A stretch of 64,000 nt of DNA from a virus: IMG/VR virus record IMGVR_UViG_3300046535_001489, positions 1 through 64,000 of that record; one strand, given 5' to 3'. Positions 19,531-27,368 of this stretch are shown piece by piece. A model generated the notes under the pieces. It saw only the letters and a list, made by a program, of their open reading frames with translations, was not told where the DNA came from and ran no database searches. A program made the translations under genes and the position numbers. The stretch's first letter is position 1. Each line of letters opens with the position of its first letter.

Positions 19531-19940
19531 ATGACATTGAGGAGGGCGATGCGCTGCCGGTGCTGCGGGTGGTCACAGCGAGAGACTGTGGCGACTGCGG
19601 AGTGTGCTGCCTAGCGATGATTTTGGGATATAGCTATGAGGATATCTTTGCAGTGGCTGTTGGGGTCACGCAGAATGTCGAGGTTCACACCGCTGGCATG
19701 TGGATTCGGCAGATTGTGAAGATTGCTGAGATTCTTGGGGTGACGCTGCATCGACGCAGGAAGTGGGATTTGGAGACGAGCTGCGGGATTCTCAGCCTCC
19801 ACAACACCAAACGAAACCTCGGGCATGTCGTGGTGCTGAAGAATGGCATGATTTTTGATGTGGATGGGACGGTGTGGGAGGCATCGGTGTATCTTGAGAA
19901 CTCGGCCTATGCTGTGAAGTCGCTGTTAACCTTAACATAA
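19527..19940 (+). CDS. C39-like papain-fold cysteine peptidase
   Basis: 137 residues. The catalytic-Cys region is ARDCGDCGVCCLAMILGYSY (compare Q-x-(D/N)-CG-x-(A/C)(A/S/C)LAM in C39 and bacteriocin-processing peptidases). The His is in NLGHVVVLKNG, followed by an Asp (MIFDVDGTVW). A proteolytic role in processing or degrading host factors is plausible. It is located with structural genes. Confidence 0.6.
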   Translation: MNDIEEGDALPVLRVVTARDCGDCGVCCLAMILGYSYEDIFAVAVGVTQNVEVHTAGMWIRQIVKIAEILGVTLHRRRKWDLETSCGILSLHNTKRNLGHVVVLKNGMIFDVDGTVWEASVYLENSAYAVKSLLTLT

Positions 19941-19948
19941 AGGATTCT

Positions 19949-20686
19949 ATGGCCCTTGAACCGCTGTTGCTTGTGCCGGATAGTCACCATCCGTATGCTG
20001 ATATGAAGGCGTGGGGGTTGATGTTGAAGGTAGGGAGGGCGCTCAAGCCGCAGCATATTTACTGCATTGGAGATTTGCTGGACTTTTATAGCGTGAGCAG
20101 CTACAGCAAAGATCCAGCGCGTAAAGCGAGCCTCGGGGCTGAAGTTGCTGCTGGAAATGAAGCAATGGATGCGCTCGACGCCTTGAAGGCGAAGCATAAG
20201 ACCTTTATAGCGGGTAATCATGAGGACCGGCTGCAGCGGCACCTGCAGGATAAAGATCCACAGCTGTTGGAGTTTGTGGATGTAGCTAAGCTGCTGAGGT
20301 TAAAGGAGAGGGGATGGAAATATGTTCCTTATCGTAGCCATTGCAAGCTTGGGAAGCTTAATCTTACTCACGATGTGGGTAATGCAGGGCGCTTCTCAAC
20401 CTATAAAGCTCTTGATACCTTTCAGCATAGTGTGGTCACTGGCCACGCTCATCGGATGTCATATGTTGTCGAGGGGAATGCTGTAGGGGAAGTGAAGTTG
20501 AGCGCGCAGTTTGGGTGGCTGGGGGATGCCAGCAAAGTGGACTACATGCAGAAGATCAATGTGCTGAAGAACTGGGCGCTAGGGTTTGGCATTGGTTATT
20601 TTGACGCGGCCACTGGGATCGTGTATATGACCCCAGTGCCGATTGTGAATTACTCGTGTGTGGTGAATGGACGACTCTTTAAGTAA
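19949..20686 (+). CDS. Calcineurin-like metallophosphoesterase
   Basis: 245 residues with the five motifs of the family in order: PDSHHP (N-terminal D-x-H), GDLLDF, AGNHEDRL, LTHDVG and TGHAHR. These bind the di-metal centre. Substrates in phages include cyclic nucleotides, nucleotides and RNA or DNA ends. Its end faces the end of the minus-strand gene at 20650, with a 37-base convergent overlap. Confidence 0.85.
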   Translation: MALEPLLLVPDSHHPYADMKAWGLMLKVGRALKPQHIYCIGDLLDFYSVSSYSKDPARKASLGAEVAAGNEAMDALDALKAKHKTFIAGNHEDRLQRHLQDKDPQLLEFVDVAKLLRLKERGWKYVPYRSHCKLGKLNLTHDVGNAGRFSTYKALDTFQHSVVTGHAHRMSYVVEGNAVGEVKLSAQFGWLGDASKVDYMQKINVLKNWALGFGIGYFDAATGIVYMTPVPIVNYSCVVNGRLFK

Positions 20687-20904
20687 GCTATAAAGGGGTC
20701 AGGTTTAAGCCAGTTTTCAGCAAGCTGCGGACGGATATGATCCATAACAGCCTTATTTACAGACTCTAGTGTGCCGATTTCATGATCAAAGCAGTGGCCA
20801 TAGGAGCACTGCTCAGATGCCCACCCAGGCATTCGGGGAGCAATGCGATAGAATCTACGGCGCTTACCGCATTCTTGGCAGAGTTTAATAGTGTATTTTT
20901 GCAT
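20650..20904 (-). CDS. Zinc-binding small protein
   Basis: 84 residues. CQECGKRRRF near residues 9-18 and further Cys and His (EQCSYGHCFDHE) fit a treble-clef or zinc-ribbon core. It is the last gene of the minus block and overlaps the phosphoesterase gene tail-to-tail. Function unknown. Confidence 0.6.
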   Translation of the reverse strand: MQKYTIKLCQECGKRRRFYRIAPRMPGWASEQCSYGHCFDHEIGTLESVNKAVMDHIRPQLAENWLKPDPFIAYLKSRPFTTHE

Positions 20905-20939
20905 AGTGAGACTCTAACTGCCAATTCAGGCTTTCGCCT

Positions 20940-21230
20940 TCATTCTAAATAGTAACTGCACCACAGTCCAGCATACATTACCAGATCCATCCGGCTATCC
21001 TGAATTGACTCATTATTGGGCTGCTTGCCTTTCGTAAGTAGCTCTTTTAATCTAGCGAGTTTGATTCCAATCATTACAGTAAATACAGTATCAATAGAAC
21101 ATCCCGCAACTGCTGCAGCCTCCTTAAAATTACTGTATGAATCGCTATCGGCAGCGTAGTCTGCATTCTTTTTGGCATGGAGTTCTCCCATCTGATATAG
21201 CAGAGCATCAAATTTCGGGTTAGCTGCCAT
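20940..21230 (-). CDS. DUF1599-like nucleotide-modification-associated protein
   Basis: 96 residues from ATG 21230, chosen for GGAGGG seven bases upstream. The pattern LLYQMGELHAKKNADYAAD, then IGIKLARLKELL, then ESIQDSRMDLVMYAGL fits DUF1599 (nucleotide modification associated domain 1), found beside nucleotide-handling phage genes. It probably binds a nucleotide. It overlaps the HD gene by 11 bases. Confidence 0.65.
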   Translation of the reverse strand: MAANPKFDALLYQMGELHAKKNADYAADSDSYSNFKEAAAVAGCSIDTVFTVMIGIKLARLKELLTKGKQPNNESIQDSRMDLVMYAGLWCSYYLE

Positions 21231-21765
21231 AAAGCCCTCCAAATATACTCCTAAACTCATACTCCACATCAATCGGTGCTTGTGGCATGATGCGATACCT
21301 CGTATCGGGCTTCACCAAATCCCACTCACTCACATCCCCCATCAACTGATGCGCTTCGATGCTAAGGGCCATCTGGTCAGCTTCGTGGACAGCTGGAGGC
21401 ATTTCAGTTGGCAGCTCGAACTTCTGACAAATCACTGCCATGAGATCCTTCTCGCACTGACGGTAGGCGTGGAACTCAGGAAGGTGCTTCACTGGACGAG
21501 CCACATCAATGAGATAAGCCTCTGAAGCATCATGGAGAAGGCCCCATAGGCAGATATGGTCAGGTTTGGCTTGGTCATGAAGTAGTAATGATACAAGTAA
21601 TGAGTGCTGTGCCACAGAATAGAAGTAACGAGTGTGGCCAGTGAAGCGGCACTGAAGGCTGAGGGCGTGGGCGATGTCGGCAATGGCGATATCCTCCGGT
21701 TTGGCATTGAGGGGGTAGACCTTTTTGCCTGAGTAAGTGTGCACCCAAGATGGGTCATGTGACAT
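21220..21765 (-). CDS. HD-domain phosphohydrolase
   Basis: 181 residues from ATG 21765 (AGGGAG upstream). The motifs are FYSVAQHSLLVSLLL (H), then GLLHDASEAYLIDVARPVK (HD..E) and a later EAD. It is of the YfbR or phage nucleotidase type that hydrolyses dNMPs or dNTPs. In modified-genome phages this family includes dATPase (DatZ), but no PurZ or MazZ homologue is seen in this window, so ordinary nucleotide-pool control is likelier. Confidence 0.75.
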   Translation of the reverse strand: MSHDPSWVHTYSGKKVYPLNAKPEDIAIADIAHALSLQCRFTGHTRYFYSVAQHSLLVSLLLHDQAKPDHICLWGLLHDASEAYLIDVARPVKHLPEFHAYRQCEKDLMAVICQKFELPTEMPPAVHEADQMALSIEAHQLMGDVSEWDLVKPDTRYRIMPQAPIDVEYEFRSIFGGLYGS

Positions 21766-21766
21766 C

Positions 21767-22345
21767 TTAGTGCTCCCTAGGTACAGTAGGATCTGGAATA
21801 TCAGTATTGACAATCCTAATAGCCGGTGCCCGCCAGCAAGTTGGGCTTCCCCAGCGGCAGATGTTCACTGGCAACTCCTCATTACCTGGCTCACGAAATA
21901 GCCCCTCACCTTGGAAGTAGGTGGGCGAGAAGAAATTGAGAGGGAAGCATTCGAGCAGGGTGCAAGGTTCTGGGGTCCAGTTGTCAGCGTAGCTCAGCCA
22001 CACGTCGATGTTGCCGACACGGTAGACCAGTTCCCACTCGACGCCATGATTGCCGCTCCGCTGTCCTAGGAGAGTCTGATGGCGGTCAAAGATAGGCTGT
22101 TGGCGACCATCGATAGTAATAAGCACCACGGGCATCGAAGAAGGCGGCAAGTTGAAGTTAAACTGCTGGGTTTGTGTGAAGGTGACGCTCTCACCAGCTG
22201 CGAGGGTCACGGGAAACTGCCAATTGAGTGCTGCGCCTTCGTAAATATCCCATCCTGATGCCAAGCTCACATCCTGAACAGTAAACTGCTGTGCGCTTGC
22301 GAACGGTGCCAACATCAACATCGCGATAACCAATAGTGTTCTCAT
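21767..22345 (-). CDS. Secreted/periplasmic protein of unknown function
   Basis: 192 residues. A clear signal peptide (MRTLLVIAMLMLAPFASA) with a QQ after the cleavage site, then a beta-rich domain with a Trp-rich end and Cys (CTLLECFPLNFF, NICRWGSPTCW). Exported phage proteins may block superinfection or alter the envelope. No family recognised. ATGA overlap with the upstream gene. Confidence 0.6.
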   Translation of the reverse strand: MRTLLVIAMLMLAPFASAQQFTVQDVSLASGWDIYEGAALNWQFPVTLAAGESVTFTQTQQFNFNLPPSSMPVVLITIDGRQQPIFDRHQTLLGQRSGNHGVEWELVYRVGNIDVWLSYADNWTPEPCTLLECFPLNFFSPTYFQGEGLFREPGNEELPVNICRWGSPTCWRAPAIRIVNTDIPDPTVPREH

Positions 22346-22584
22346 CGATTCTCCTTGGTAGCTGAATGGGTAACTTCGCTAATGTCTATGTAGACAATAG
22401 CAGCGGGTGGATAGAGTCTTCGCTCGGCCCAGATGCCGACTTTCATACAGCGTTCTGCTTCGGCTTCGGCGTCGTCGCGGGTGTCGAAGGGGCCGCGCTT
22501 GACGGTGTTCATGTCGATGTTGGCGAGGAGCCACCATTCGGCGAGGGTAGCTTGCATCTTTTTATTGCCTTGCTTGGGCATCAT
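22342..22584 (-). CDS. Small hypothetical protein
   Basis: 80 residues. EWWLLANIDMNTVKRGPFDT, then DDAEAEAERCMKVG; an acidic/helical short domain. The ATGA end overlaps the secreted-protein start, and its own start region overlaps the next gene. No function seen. Confidence 0.55.
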   Translation of the reverse strand: MMPKQGNKKMQATLAEWWLLANIDMNTVKRGPFDTRDDAEAEAERCMKVGIWAERRLYPPAAIVYIDISEVTHSATKENR

Positions 22585-22718
22585 TGCATCTCCAGTGTAA
22601 TGATTGTATGGATGAGTTGCAGCACAGCAAGGATTTCTTGGTTAGTTGCTGTCTCAGCCTTGAGAGTCCGCAGCACTCCCTCAGCTGTGTTAAACAAGTC
22701 AGTCACATCGTTTTCCAT
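22581..22718 (-). CDS. Small helical protein
   Basis: 45 residues from the ATG at 22718, chosen because AGGAGAG is just upstream. An extended form from a GTG at 22775 is possible. Entirely helical (MENDVTDLFNTAEGVLRTLK, then ILAVLQLIHTIITLEMQ). Likely a short regulator or coiled-coil partner. Confidence 0.45.
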   Translation of the reverse strand: MENDVTDLFNTAEGVLRTLKAETATNQEILAVLQLIHTIITLEMQ

Positions 22719-22771
22719 CTCTCTCCTTTGCATTCCACTAATTGTTTCAGACCAGAAGGCGTCGTTGTAGC

Positions 22772-22996
22772 TCACTGAGCTTCCCAGTAGGCATTGTTGC
22801 TCAAATAGCTACATCCACACCAGCGTTGAATAGAGTTCGTATGCATCCCCCGCATCGCTGTTTGAGTGAGGTCCATGCGAGTGCAGTAGTCCCAGCTGCC
22901 GTCTGCTCGCTCCCAAACCTCATAGAGAAGGTGTTGAGGATAGTTTGGGCCATAGATATCGTCGCAGTGGCACCAGACGAGGTGTAGGTAGCTCAT
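22772..22996 (-). CDS. Small protein with Cys/Trp-rich core
   Basis: 74 residues from ATG 22996, which overlaps the DNA polymerase stop (ATGA). It contains HLVWCHCDDIYGP and RWCGCSYLSNNAYWEAQ, so paired Cys may bind metal. Co-translated with the polymerase. Unknown function. Confidence 0.55.
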   Translation of the reverse strand: MSYLHLVWCHCDDIYGPNYPQHLLYEVWERADGSWDYCTRMDLTQTAMRGMHTNSIQRWCGCSYLSNNAYWEAQ

Positions 22997-24921
22997 TTCA
23001 TCTCTCCCCAGCAAACTCCACGCTTACTCTCTGTTCCTATATGCAAGAATTGGCCCAACCCCCAGGAGGGGTCCAATGGCAGCTCCTCCACGGGCTTCTC
23101 CATTTCAAACTTCATTGTCTCGTCGCAGTAGTCAGCTTGGTCGATCGGGCATTCGGCAAAGTTGCTATCGTGGATGAGTAGGCGTAGCCATTGGGCGATG
23201 GTGTCAGGGTAGTTGTAGTAGAGACGCTTCAGGGCCTTTTTGATGATAAAGGCTGCATCGCTTTGAGGACCGGCAGCAATGAGGCGCTTGGCATCGTCAC
23301 CGTAATCCCAATCCCATTTGCCTTGCTTCTTGCTCCACGCCAGTACGCTGTAGAATCGCTGAATGTGCCCAAAGGAGTTTTTGTACACACAGCTTTTATC
23401 AACCTGTAAGCAGAGGCGCTCGTGCCACGCAGGGATTTCTGGGAAGACTTCGTAATAGTCTGCTCGCCCTCTAGCAGCATCCTTAATACGATGAAAGACT
23501 GTAGGATGCTGTTCACTTAGCTCTTTAGGGCCAATGCGGTAATTGCTGCTATGAACTATGATCTTCGCCACAGTACGTTCATTCGGGTAGGTCTTCTTAA
23601 TCTGCTTGAGGTAAGCCCCAAGGTCAGCATCACTCCACGCGAGGTTAGGGAGGTCAGCAGCTGTGAATCGGCCTTGCCTGTAGAGGTTATAAGCTGTCAA
23701 ATAGCTGTGGACATCGATGGCTGCAAGCCGGATGTAGTCTTTGCTGCCACAATGGTAGCCTACGAGCTTGGCTTCGATGCCGCTGAAGTCTCGTTCGATG
23801 AAGATGTGGCCCTGCTGAGCTACAAAAAGCATCTTCACGAGCTTCTGAATATCCGAATCGTCGCCACGAGGGATGTTCTGCAGATTAGGGCTGACCATAC
23901 TAGAGCGGAGAGTGCTAGGGGTATGTCTAAAAATTCCCCTGACACGCCCATCGCGTCCAACAGGAAATCCACCAGCGATAGCGCCGGAAGCCACATCATA
24001 CCACCCAATATAGCGCGAGCCGATGGTGCTAAGTTCACGTTCTTCTAAAACCCATTCGTAGAATTTGTGGTCGGGGTGACGGCCTATGAGTTTCGACACC
24101 GCCTTTTCATCGCATGTAACTTTGCGGTCGGCCCCTTTGCCGGTGATGATGAGGGGGTGTTTGAAGTATTGTTGATAACGCTGTATCCCCTTTGTGCTAG
24201 CCTTAAACGGCTCCAGCCTAGCCCACCGCTTTTCACCTTCTACAACTTCGACGCTGGAGGCTCCAGCGCATCGATTTGTTTCTGTGCGAACTTCAATACC
24301 TTCGCTACATGGATTGTTGCTTCGCTTTCGGGTAGCGGTATGTTTAGCTGTCCACTTGGCTCCACAAACGGAGCATGTGCGGGCCAGCTTCGATTTATAA
24401 TGAGCCTTTTTTGGATCTCTTTCCGCACATCTAGAGCATTCTTGATGTGAGACGGCTCCCAAGGTGATTTCCGTGAGTCCACTAACATCTGCTGGGGTTT
24501 TGACGTATCCATTGGGTGGAGAATAGACCCGAATAGCGTTTGGAACCACTGCTTCAATTTTAGCCCTAACTTCATGACGTTTCTCTATAAGTTGTTTGGA
24601 CGATTCGACTCGGCGGGCGAGGTCAACGGGCATGCCTGCTCGGGTCATGGCTGAGAAGACTGGATCGAGTTCACAGATGAATTCGTTGTAGATGTTCCAC
24701 ATGCCGTGTTGCTTGAGGAGTTTCATGATGCCCCGAGCGTTTTGGCCTGCTGTGGAGGCATCTACGGCGTTGTAGTAGGCTGGGGAGCTGCCAGATTCAT
24801 TCTTCCACATGCGCTGGCCGTGGCAGATGAAGGGGGTGACAAAGCCCAATGACTTCTTGAGGTCGCTGTTGAGGATATGCCACATATCCATGCCATCGTG
24901 GTTGGTGCCGTTAATGATCAT
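22993..24921 (-). CDS. Family A DNA polymerase, C-terminal part (exonuclease III motif and polymerase domain)
   Basis: 642 residues. The N-terminus carries on the 3'-5' exonuclease domain (YYNAVDA at 49-55 is the Exo III Y-x3-D). Polymerase motifs follow: motif A IERDFSGIE (D378), motif B R449-T-V-A-K453 through Y461/G464, motif C LIHDSNFAE (H584-D585-S586). Motif C has Ser where most have Glu. An insert at about 160-232 carries four to six Cys (C162/C165, C183/C186, C205, C218), which looks like a zinc finger. The exonuclease/UDG half is encoded upstream at 25040. Confidence 0.9.
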   Translation of the reverse strand: MIINGTNHDGMDMWHILNSDLKKSLGFVTPFICHGQRMWKNESGSSPAYYNAVDASTAGQNARGIMKLLKQHGMWNIYNEFICELDPVFSAMTRAGMPVDLARRVESSKQLIEKRHEVRAKIEAVVPNAIRVYSPPNGYVKTPADVSGLTEITLGAVSHQECSRCAERDPKKAHYKSKLARTCSVCGAKWTAKHTATRKRSNNPCSEGIEVRTETNRCAGASSVEVVEGEKRWARLEPFKASTKGIQRYQQYFKHPLIITGKGADRKVTCDEKAVSKLIGRHPDHKFYEWVLEERELSTIGSRYIGWYDVASGAIAGGFPVGRDGRVRGIFRHTPSTLRSSMVSPNLQNIPRGDDSDIQKLVKMLFVAQQGHIFIERDFSGIEAKLVGYHCGSKDYIRLAAIDVHSYLTAYNLYRQGRFTAADLPNLAWSDADLGAYLKQIKKTYPNERTVAKIIVHSSNYRIGPKELSEQHPTVFHRIKDAARGRADYYEVFPEIPAWHERLCLQVDKSCVYKNSFGHIQRFYSVLAWSKKQGKWDWDYGDDAKRLIAAGPQSDAAFIIKKALKRLYYNYPDTIAQWLRLLIHDSNFAECPIDQADYCDETMKFEMEKPVEELPLDPSWGLGQFLHIGTESKRGVCWGEMK

Positions 24922-25040
24922 AATTGTTTTATCTTACGCATATGCCCACCACACTTAGTACACCGAGGTCCAGCTCCCCCTCCAGAAGGCCCTGCTAATG
25001 ATTTAGTAACTATAGTCCCGCAATTATCGCATTTCCACAT
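24918..25040 (-). CDS. Zinc-ribbon microprotein inserted between the two polymerase genes
   Basis: 40 residues. It opens MWKCDNCGTIV and later has RCTKCGGHMRKIKQL, a four-Cys ribbon. Its ATG overlaps the TAA of the UDG-exonuclease gene (TAATG), and its TGA overlaps the start of the polymerase gene (ATGA). The three adjacent genes therefore occupy three frames. It sits exactly where the exonuclease domain is interrupted. It could be a selfish or adaptor insert; function unknown. Confidence 0.7.
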   Translation of the reverse strand: MWKCDNCGTIVTKSLAGPSGGGAGPRCTKCGGHMRKIKQL

Positions 25041-25972
25041 TATTTACTCGCCAATATCCTAGGAATATCATATGAACCATTCCACCACAGTTTATCACAA
25101 GGATGGCTCAAAAGTTTCTCATGAATTGAGTGATAAGGCCCACCCCAAGGGATAGACATACCTCTATAGTCCATGTAGCTATAACCACAACGCAAAATGA
25201 TGTAATCGCTCCCATCTTCAAGGTCTAGCTCCTCTTCGTCTGAGCCTTTTTGGGGGGTTTCGATATCTACTGAAAGAAATAAACTATTGTCTGCCATCCA
25301 AGCCTGCTCAAACTCGACAGCCCATGCCATAGCAGCCATAGGAGTAGGATCCAGCAGATAACTGCCTTCAATATATTCATAGCCGTCTCTTGCAATCTCC
25401 GTGCCGCGTTGGATATCGTGAATGAGGACTTGAGCCCAGGCGGTTTTTCCGCGCATGACAAAGCTAGGGTGTACCGTTGGCAGCACCCATGTTTTATACT
25501 TTGCACTCCAGAACACATAGCCCCGTGCGCCTTTGTGCTTTTTGGAGTCGAGGAGTCCTACGCCGTGTTGGTTGGCAAACTCAGGGATCAAACGACGAAA
25601 CGCAGTAACACCCAAAGCAACAATACAGCGAGGCTGAAAGTCAGCAATACACCTGTCAAGGTTAGGGCTACAGTAATCAATAGCATCTTGAGCATAGGAT
25701 TCACCGGCTAATTTGTTGTTTGGAGGCCTGCAGAAAAGCACGTTGGCAATTTTGAAGTCATCTCTATTTAGTCCTCCACGTTGCATCATGCGGTCGAGAG
25801 CTTGGCCAGCACGGCCTTGGAAGGGTAGGCCAACTGGCACCTCATCAGCCCCGAGAGCCTCACCTACTAAAAGTGTGCCGTTGGCTCCTGTACCACTCAC
25901 TTCCATAAAGCCTATGCCGTCGCCATAAAGACTACAGCCTCTGCAGGAATTGGGTTTGACTAGAAGGGGCAT
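25040..25972 (-). CDS. Uracil-DNA glycosylase-like domain fused to N-terminal part of 3'-5' exonuclease
   Basis: 310 residues. Residues 10-195 are a family-4/SPO1-type UDG: C10/C13, VGEALGADEVPVGLPFQG (motif A), FCRPPNN and TVHPSFVMR. Residues about 230-310 begin the polymerase-associated exonuclease: SVDIETP (Exo I D236/E238) and LWWNGSYDIP (Exo II). The gene stops 8 residues after Exo II. In phages such as SPO1, UDG-like, exonuclease and polymerase domains sit in one protein; here the protein ends early and the rest is a separate gene. Confidence 0.85.
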   Translation of the reverse strand: MPLLVKPNSCRGCSLYGDGIGFMEVSGTGANGTLLVGEALGADEVPVGLPFQGRAGQALDRMMQRGGLNRDDFKIANVLFCRPPNNKLAGESYAQDAIDYCSPNLDRCIADFQPRCIVALGVTAFRRLIPEFANQHGVGLLDSKKHKGARGYVFWSAKYKTWVLPTVHPSFVMRGKTAWAQVLIHDIQRGTEIARDGYEYIEGSYLLDPTPMAAMAWAVEFEQAWMADNSLFLSVDIETPQKGSDEEELDLEDGSDYIILRCGYSYMDYRGMSIPWGGPYHSIHEKLLSHPCDKLWWNGSYDIPRILASK

Positions 25973-26637
25973 TCGTCCTCAACATCCATATTTAGTACAG
26001 TGGGCTTCATTAGGTCTTTTATAGTATATAGCGTTTGATCTTGAGTTGTTTTCAATAGCTCATTCAACCATGCCATAGACTTTGGAACCGGAAGCTGCTG
26101 GATGTTCAATGGCTCAGGCACCTCCTCCGACAACTCCTTCAACACCACCTCATCAAGAGTATGCCCATATCTTGCACAAAGTTTGATATAGCGCCCAAGA
26201 GTTTTCTTGTGGCCTTTGTTGAGCAAACGAATAGGCTCGTCAGGTGCAGTGGCCTCTTTATGGGACACTCGTTCCTGTTTTCTGGACAGGATGGCGTGGG
26301 CGTGGCAGCTGAGGTCGAAGAAGCTGAGGGTTTCTTTGCAGTCTACTCCGGCACTAATGAGGACTTGGATGGGTTTCATGATACCTGGGATGTAGCCTTC
26401 ACCGACGAGTTCGCCGCCGCCCACGTAGTTTCGTTCTCCAATCGCTGCCCGCTCAAAGAATGGCATAGAGGTGAGAAACTTGTCGGCAGTTGGGGTGTTG
26501 GTTTTGGCAAACCACACATCAATATCCCCAGCTTTGTCATAATCCGCTACTGCTCCGCCTGCGATGAATATGGATGAGCAGCTACCAGTGCGCTTGAAAA
26601 TGGTCTCGAAGGCTTCGGTTTGGTTGAGGATCTTCAT
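25960..26637 (-). CDS. Nucleotidyltransferase-fold protein
   Basis: 225 residues from ATG 26637, which overlaps the membrane microprotein stop. The motif FIAGGAVADYDKAGDIDVWF matches the DNA polymerase beta/poly(A)-polymerase-type nucleotidyltransferase signature (GG...D...DIDVW). A helical C-terminal half follows. It could tag RNA or nucleotides, or act as a minimal antitoxin-like NTase. It overlaps the UDG gene start by 13 bases. Confidence 0.7.
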   Translation of the reverse strand: MKILNQTEAFETIFKRTGSCSSIFIAGGAVADYDKAGDIDVWFAKTNTPTADKFLTSMPFFERAAIGERNYVGGGELVGEGYIPGIMKPIQVLISAGVDCKETLSFFDLSCHAHAILSRKQERVSHKEATAPDEPIRLLNKGHKKTLGRYIKLCARYGHTLDEVVLKELSEEVPEPLNIQQLPVPKSMAWLNELLKTTQDQTLYTIKDLMKPTVLNMDVEDECPF

Positions 26638-26783
26638 CTCAGATTCCCTGTAATTGCTAGTACCAACAAAATAATCAACAGCAACGTCAATATACTCATC
26701 CCAGCAATCGGCTGGCCAATGTGAATAGCCCCGCCGCCCCCAAAAAGGAGGATAAGGATGAGTAGAAGGACTAGAATATTCAT
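26634..26783 (-). CDS. DUF3309-like small membrane protein
   Basis: 49 residues with two hydrophobic stretches around a Gly/Gln linker (MNILVLLLILILLFGGGGAI, then LTLLLIILLVLAITGNLR). DUF3309-type proteins have this arrangement; the match is by eye. It has overlapping start and stop with both neighbours. Role unknown. Confidence 0.6.
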   Translation of the reverse strand: MNILVLLLILILLFGGGGAIHIGQPIAGMSILTLLLIILLVLAITGNLR

Positions 26784-26986
26784 TTAGACTCTCCTTTGAT
26801 GAAATAGGGTTCATTGGGGTTAATTAGCCCAGCAGCAACATAGCGGGCATCGATGGTTACTTCAGGGCCTTGCAAAGTTCCTGCCGCTATCTGCCGTAGC
26901 CGTCGTCGGCGCTCCCGTTGGCTCTGGTGGGGGAGGTACTTATTGCCGCGTTGGGGTACGAGAATGCGGTTGTCGTTGAGTTTCAT
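26780..26986 (-). CDS. Small basic protein
   Basis: 68 residues, Arg/Gln-rich N-terminal half (VPQRGNKYLPHQSQRERRRR), then a hydrophobic segment. It overlaps both neighbours by four bases. Basic character suggests nucleic-acid binding. No known family. Confidence 0.55.
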   Translation of the reverse strand: MKLNDNRILVPQRGNKYLPHQSQRERRRRLRQIAAGTLQGPEVTIDARYVAAGLINPNEPYFIKGESK

Positions 26987-27231
26987 TCGGTGTCCTTCTC
27001 ATAAATAATAGCTACTCTTTTGACAATATCATCATTACGTATGCCTTTACAGTCGTCGCAGACACCGCCAGCGTCGTTGATATCACCGACTAAAAGAATG
27101 CCAATGCTTGTGTCTAGTAGCATGCCAGGTTTAACTGGAGGAGGATCGTTCCTTGTTTCATATGTGATAAGACTAAAATCCCACCAAGATTTATTGACTT
27201 CTTGCCATTCTATTGTAGAGTTGAGTTTCAT
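26983..27231 (-). CDS. Small hypothetical protein
   Basis: 82 residues, beta-like with one Cys pair (GGVCDDCKGIRNDD) near the C-terminus that may bind zinc. ATGA overlaps on both sides show translation with the set. Function unknown. Confidence 0.55.
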   Translation of the reverse strand: MKLNSTIEWQEVNKSWWDFSLITYETRNDPPPVKPGMLLDTSIGILLVGDINDAGGVCDDCKGIRNDDIVKRVAIIYEKDTE

Positions 27232-27368
27232 AGCTCCTCCAGTTCGTTCATAGCTTTTGATACTCGCTCCTGTAATTCTAAACCTCCAGTTTTCCAGCCT
27301 TGACCTGCATGGTAAATGTCGAGAAATTCGTAGATGTCGAGCAAAAGCTGCATCATATCAGTTTTCAT
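27228..27368 (-). CDS. Small helical protein
   Basis: 46 residues: MKTDMMQLLLDIYEFLDIYH, then GGLELQERVSKAMNELEEL. It overlaps the downstream start (ATGA) and the HNH gene end. Likely a two-helix protein. Function unknown. Confidence 0.5.
   Translation of the reverse strand: MKTDMMQLLLDIYEFLDIYHAGQGWKTGGLELQERVSKAMNELEEL

Noticed and set aside
21220-21765. Z-genome (2-aminoadenine) phage from HD gene
   Set aside because: PurZ and MazZ-type genes are not visible in this window, and the HD family is broad, so Z-DNA is not supported.
24918-25040. Group I intron or intein in the polymerase
   Set aside because: The gap is 120 bases, encodes a complete coupled ribbon gene and has no visible intron core or intein splice motifs.
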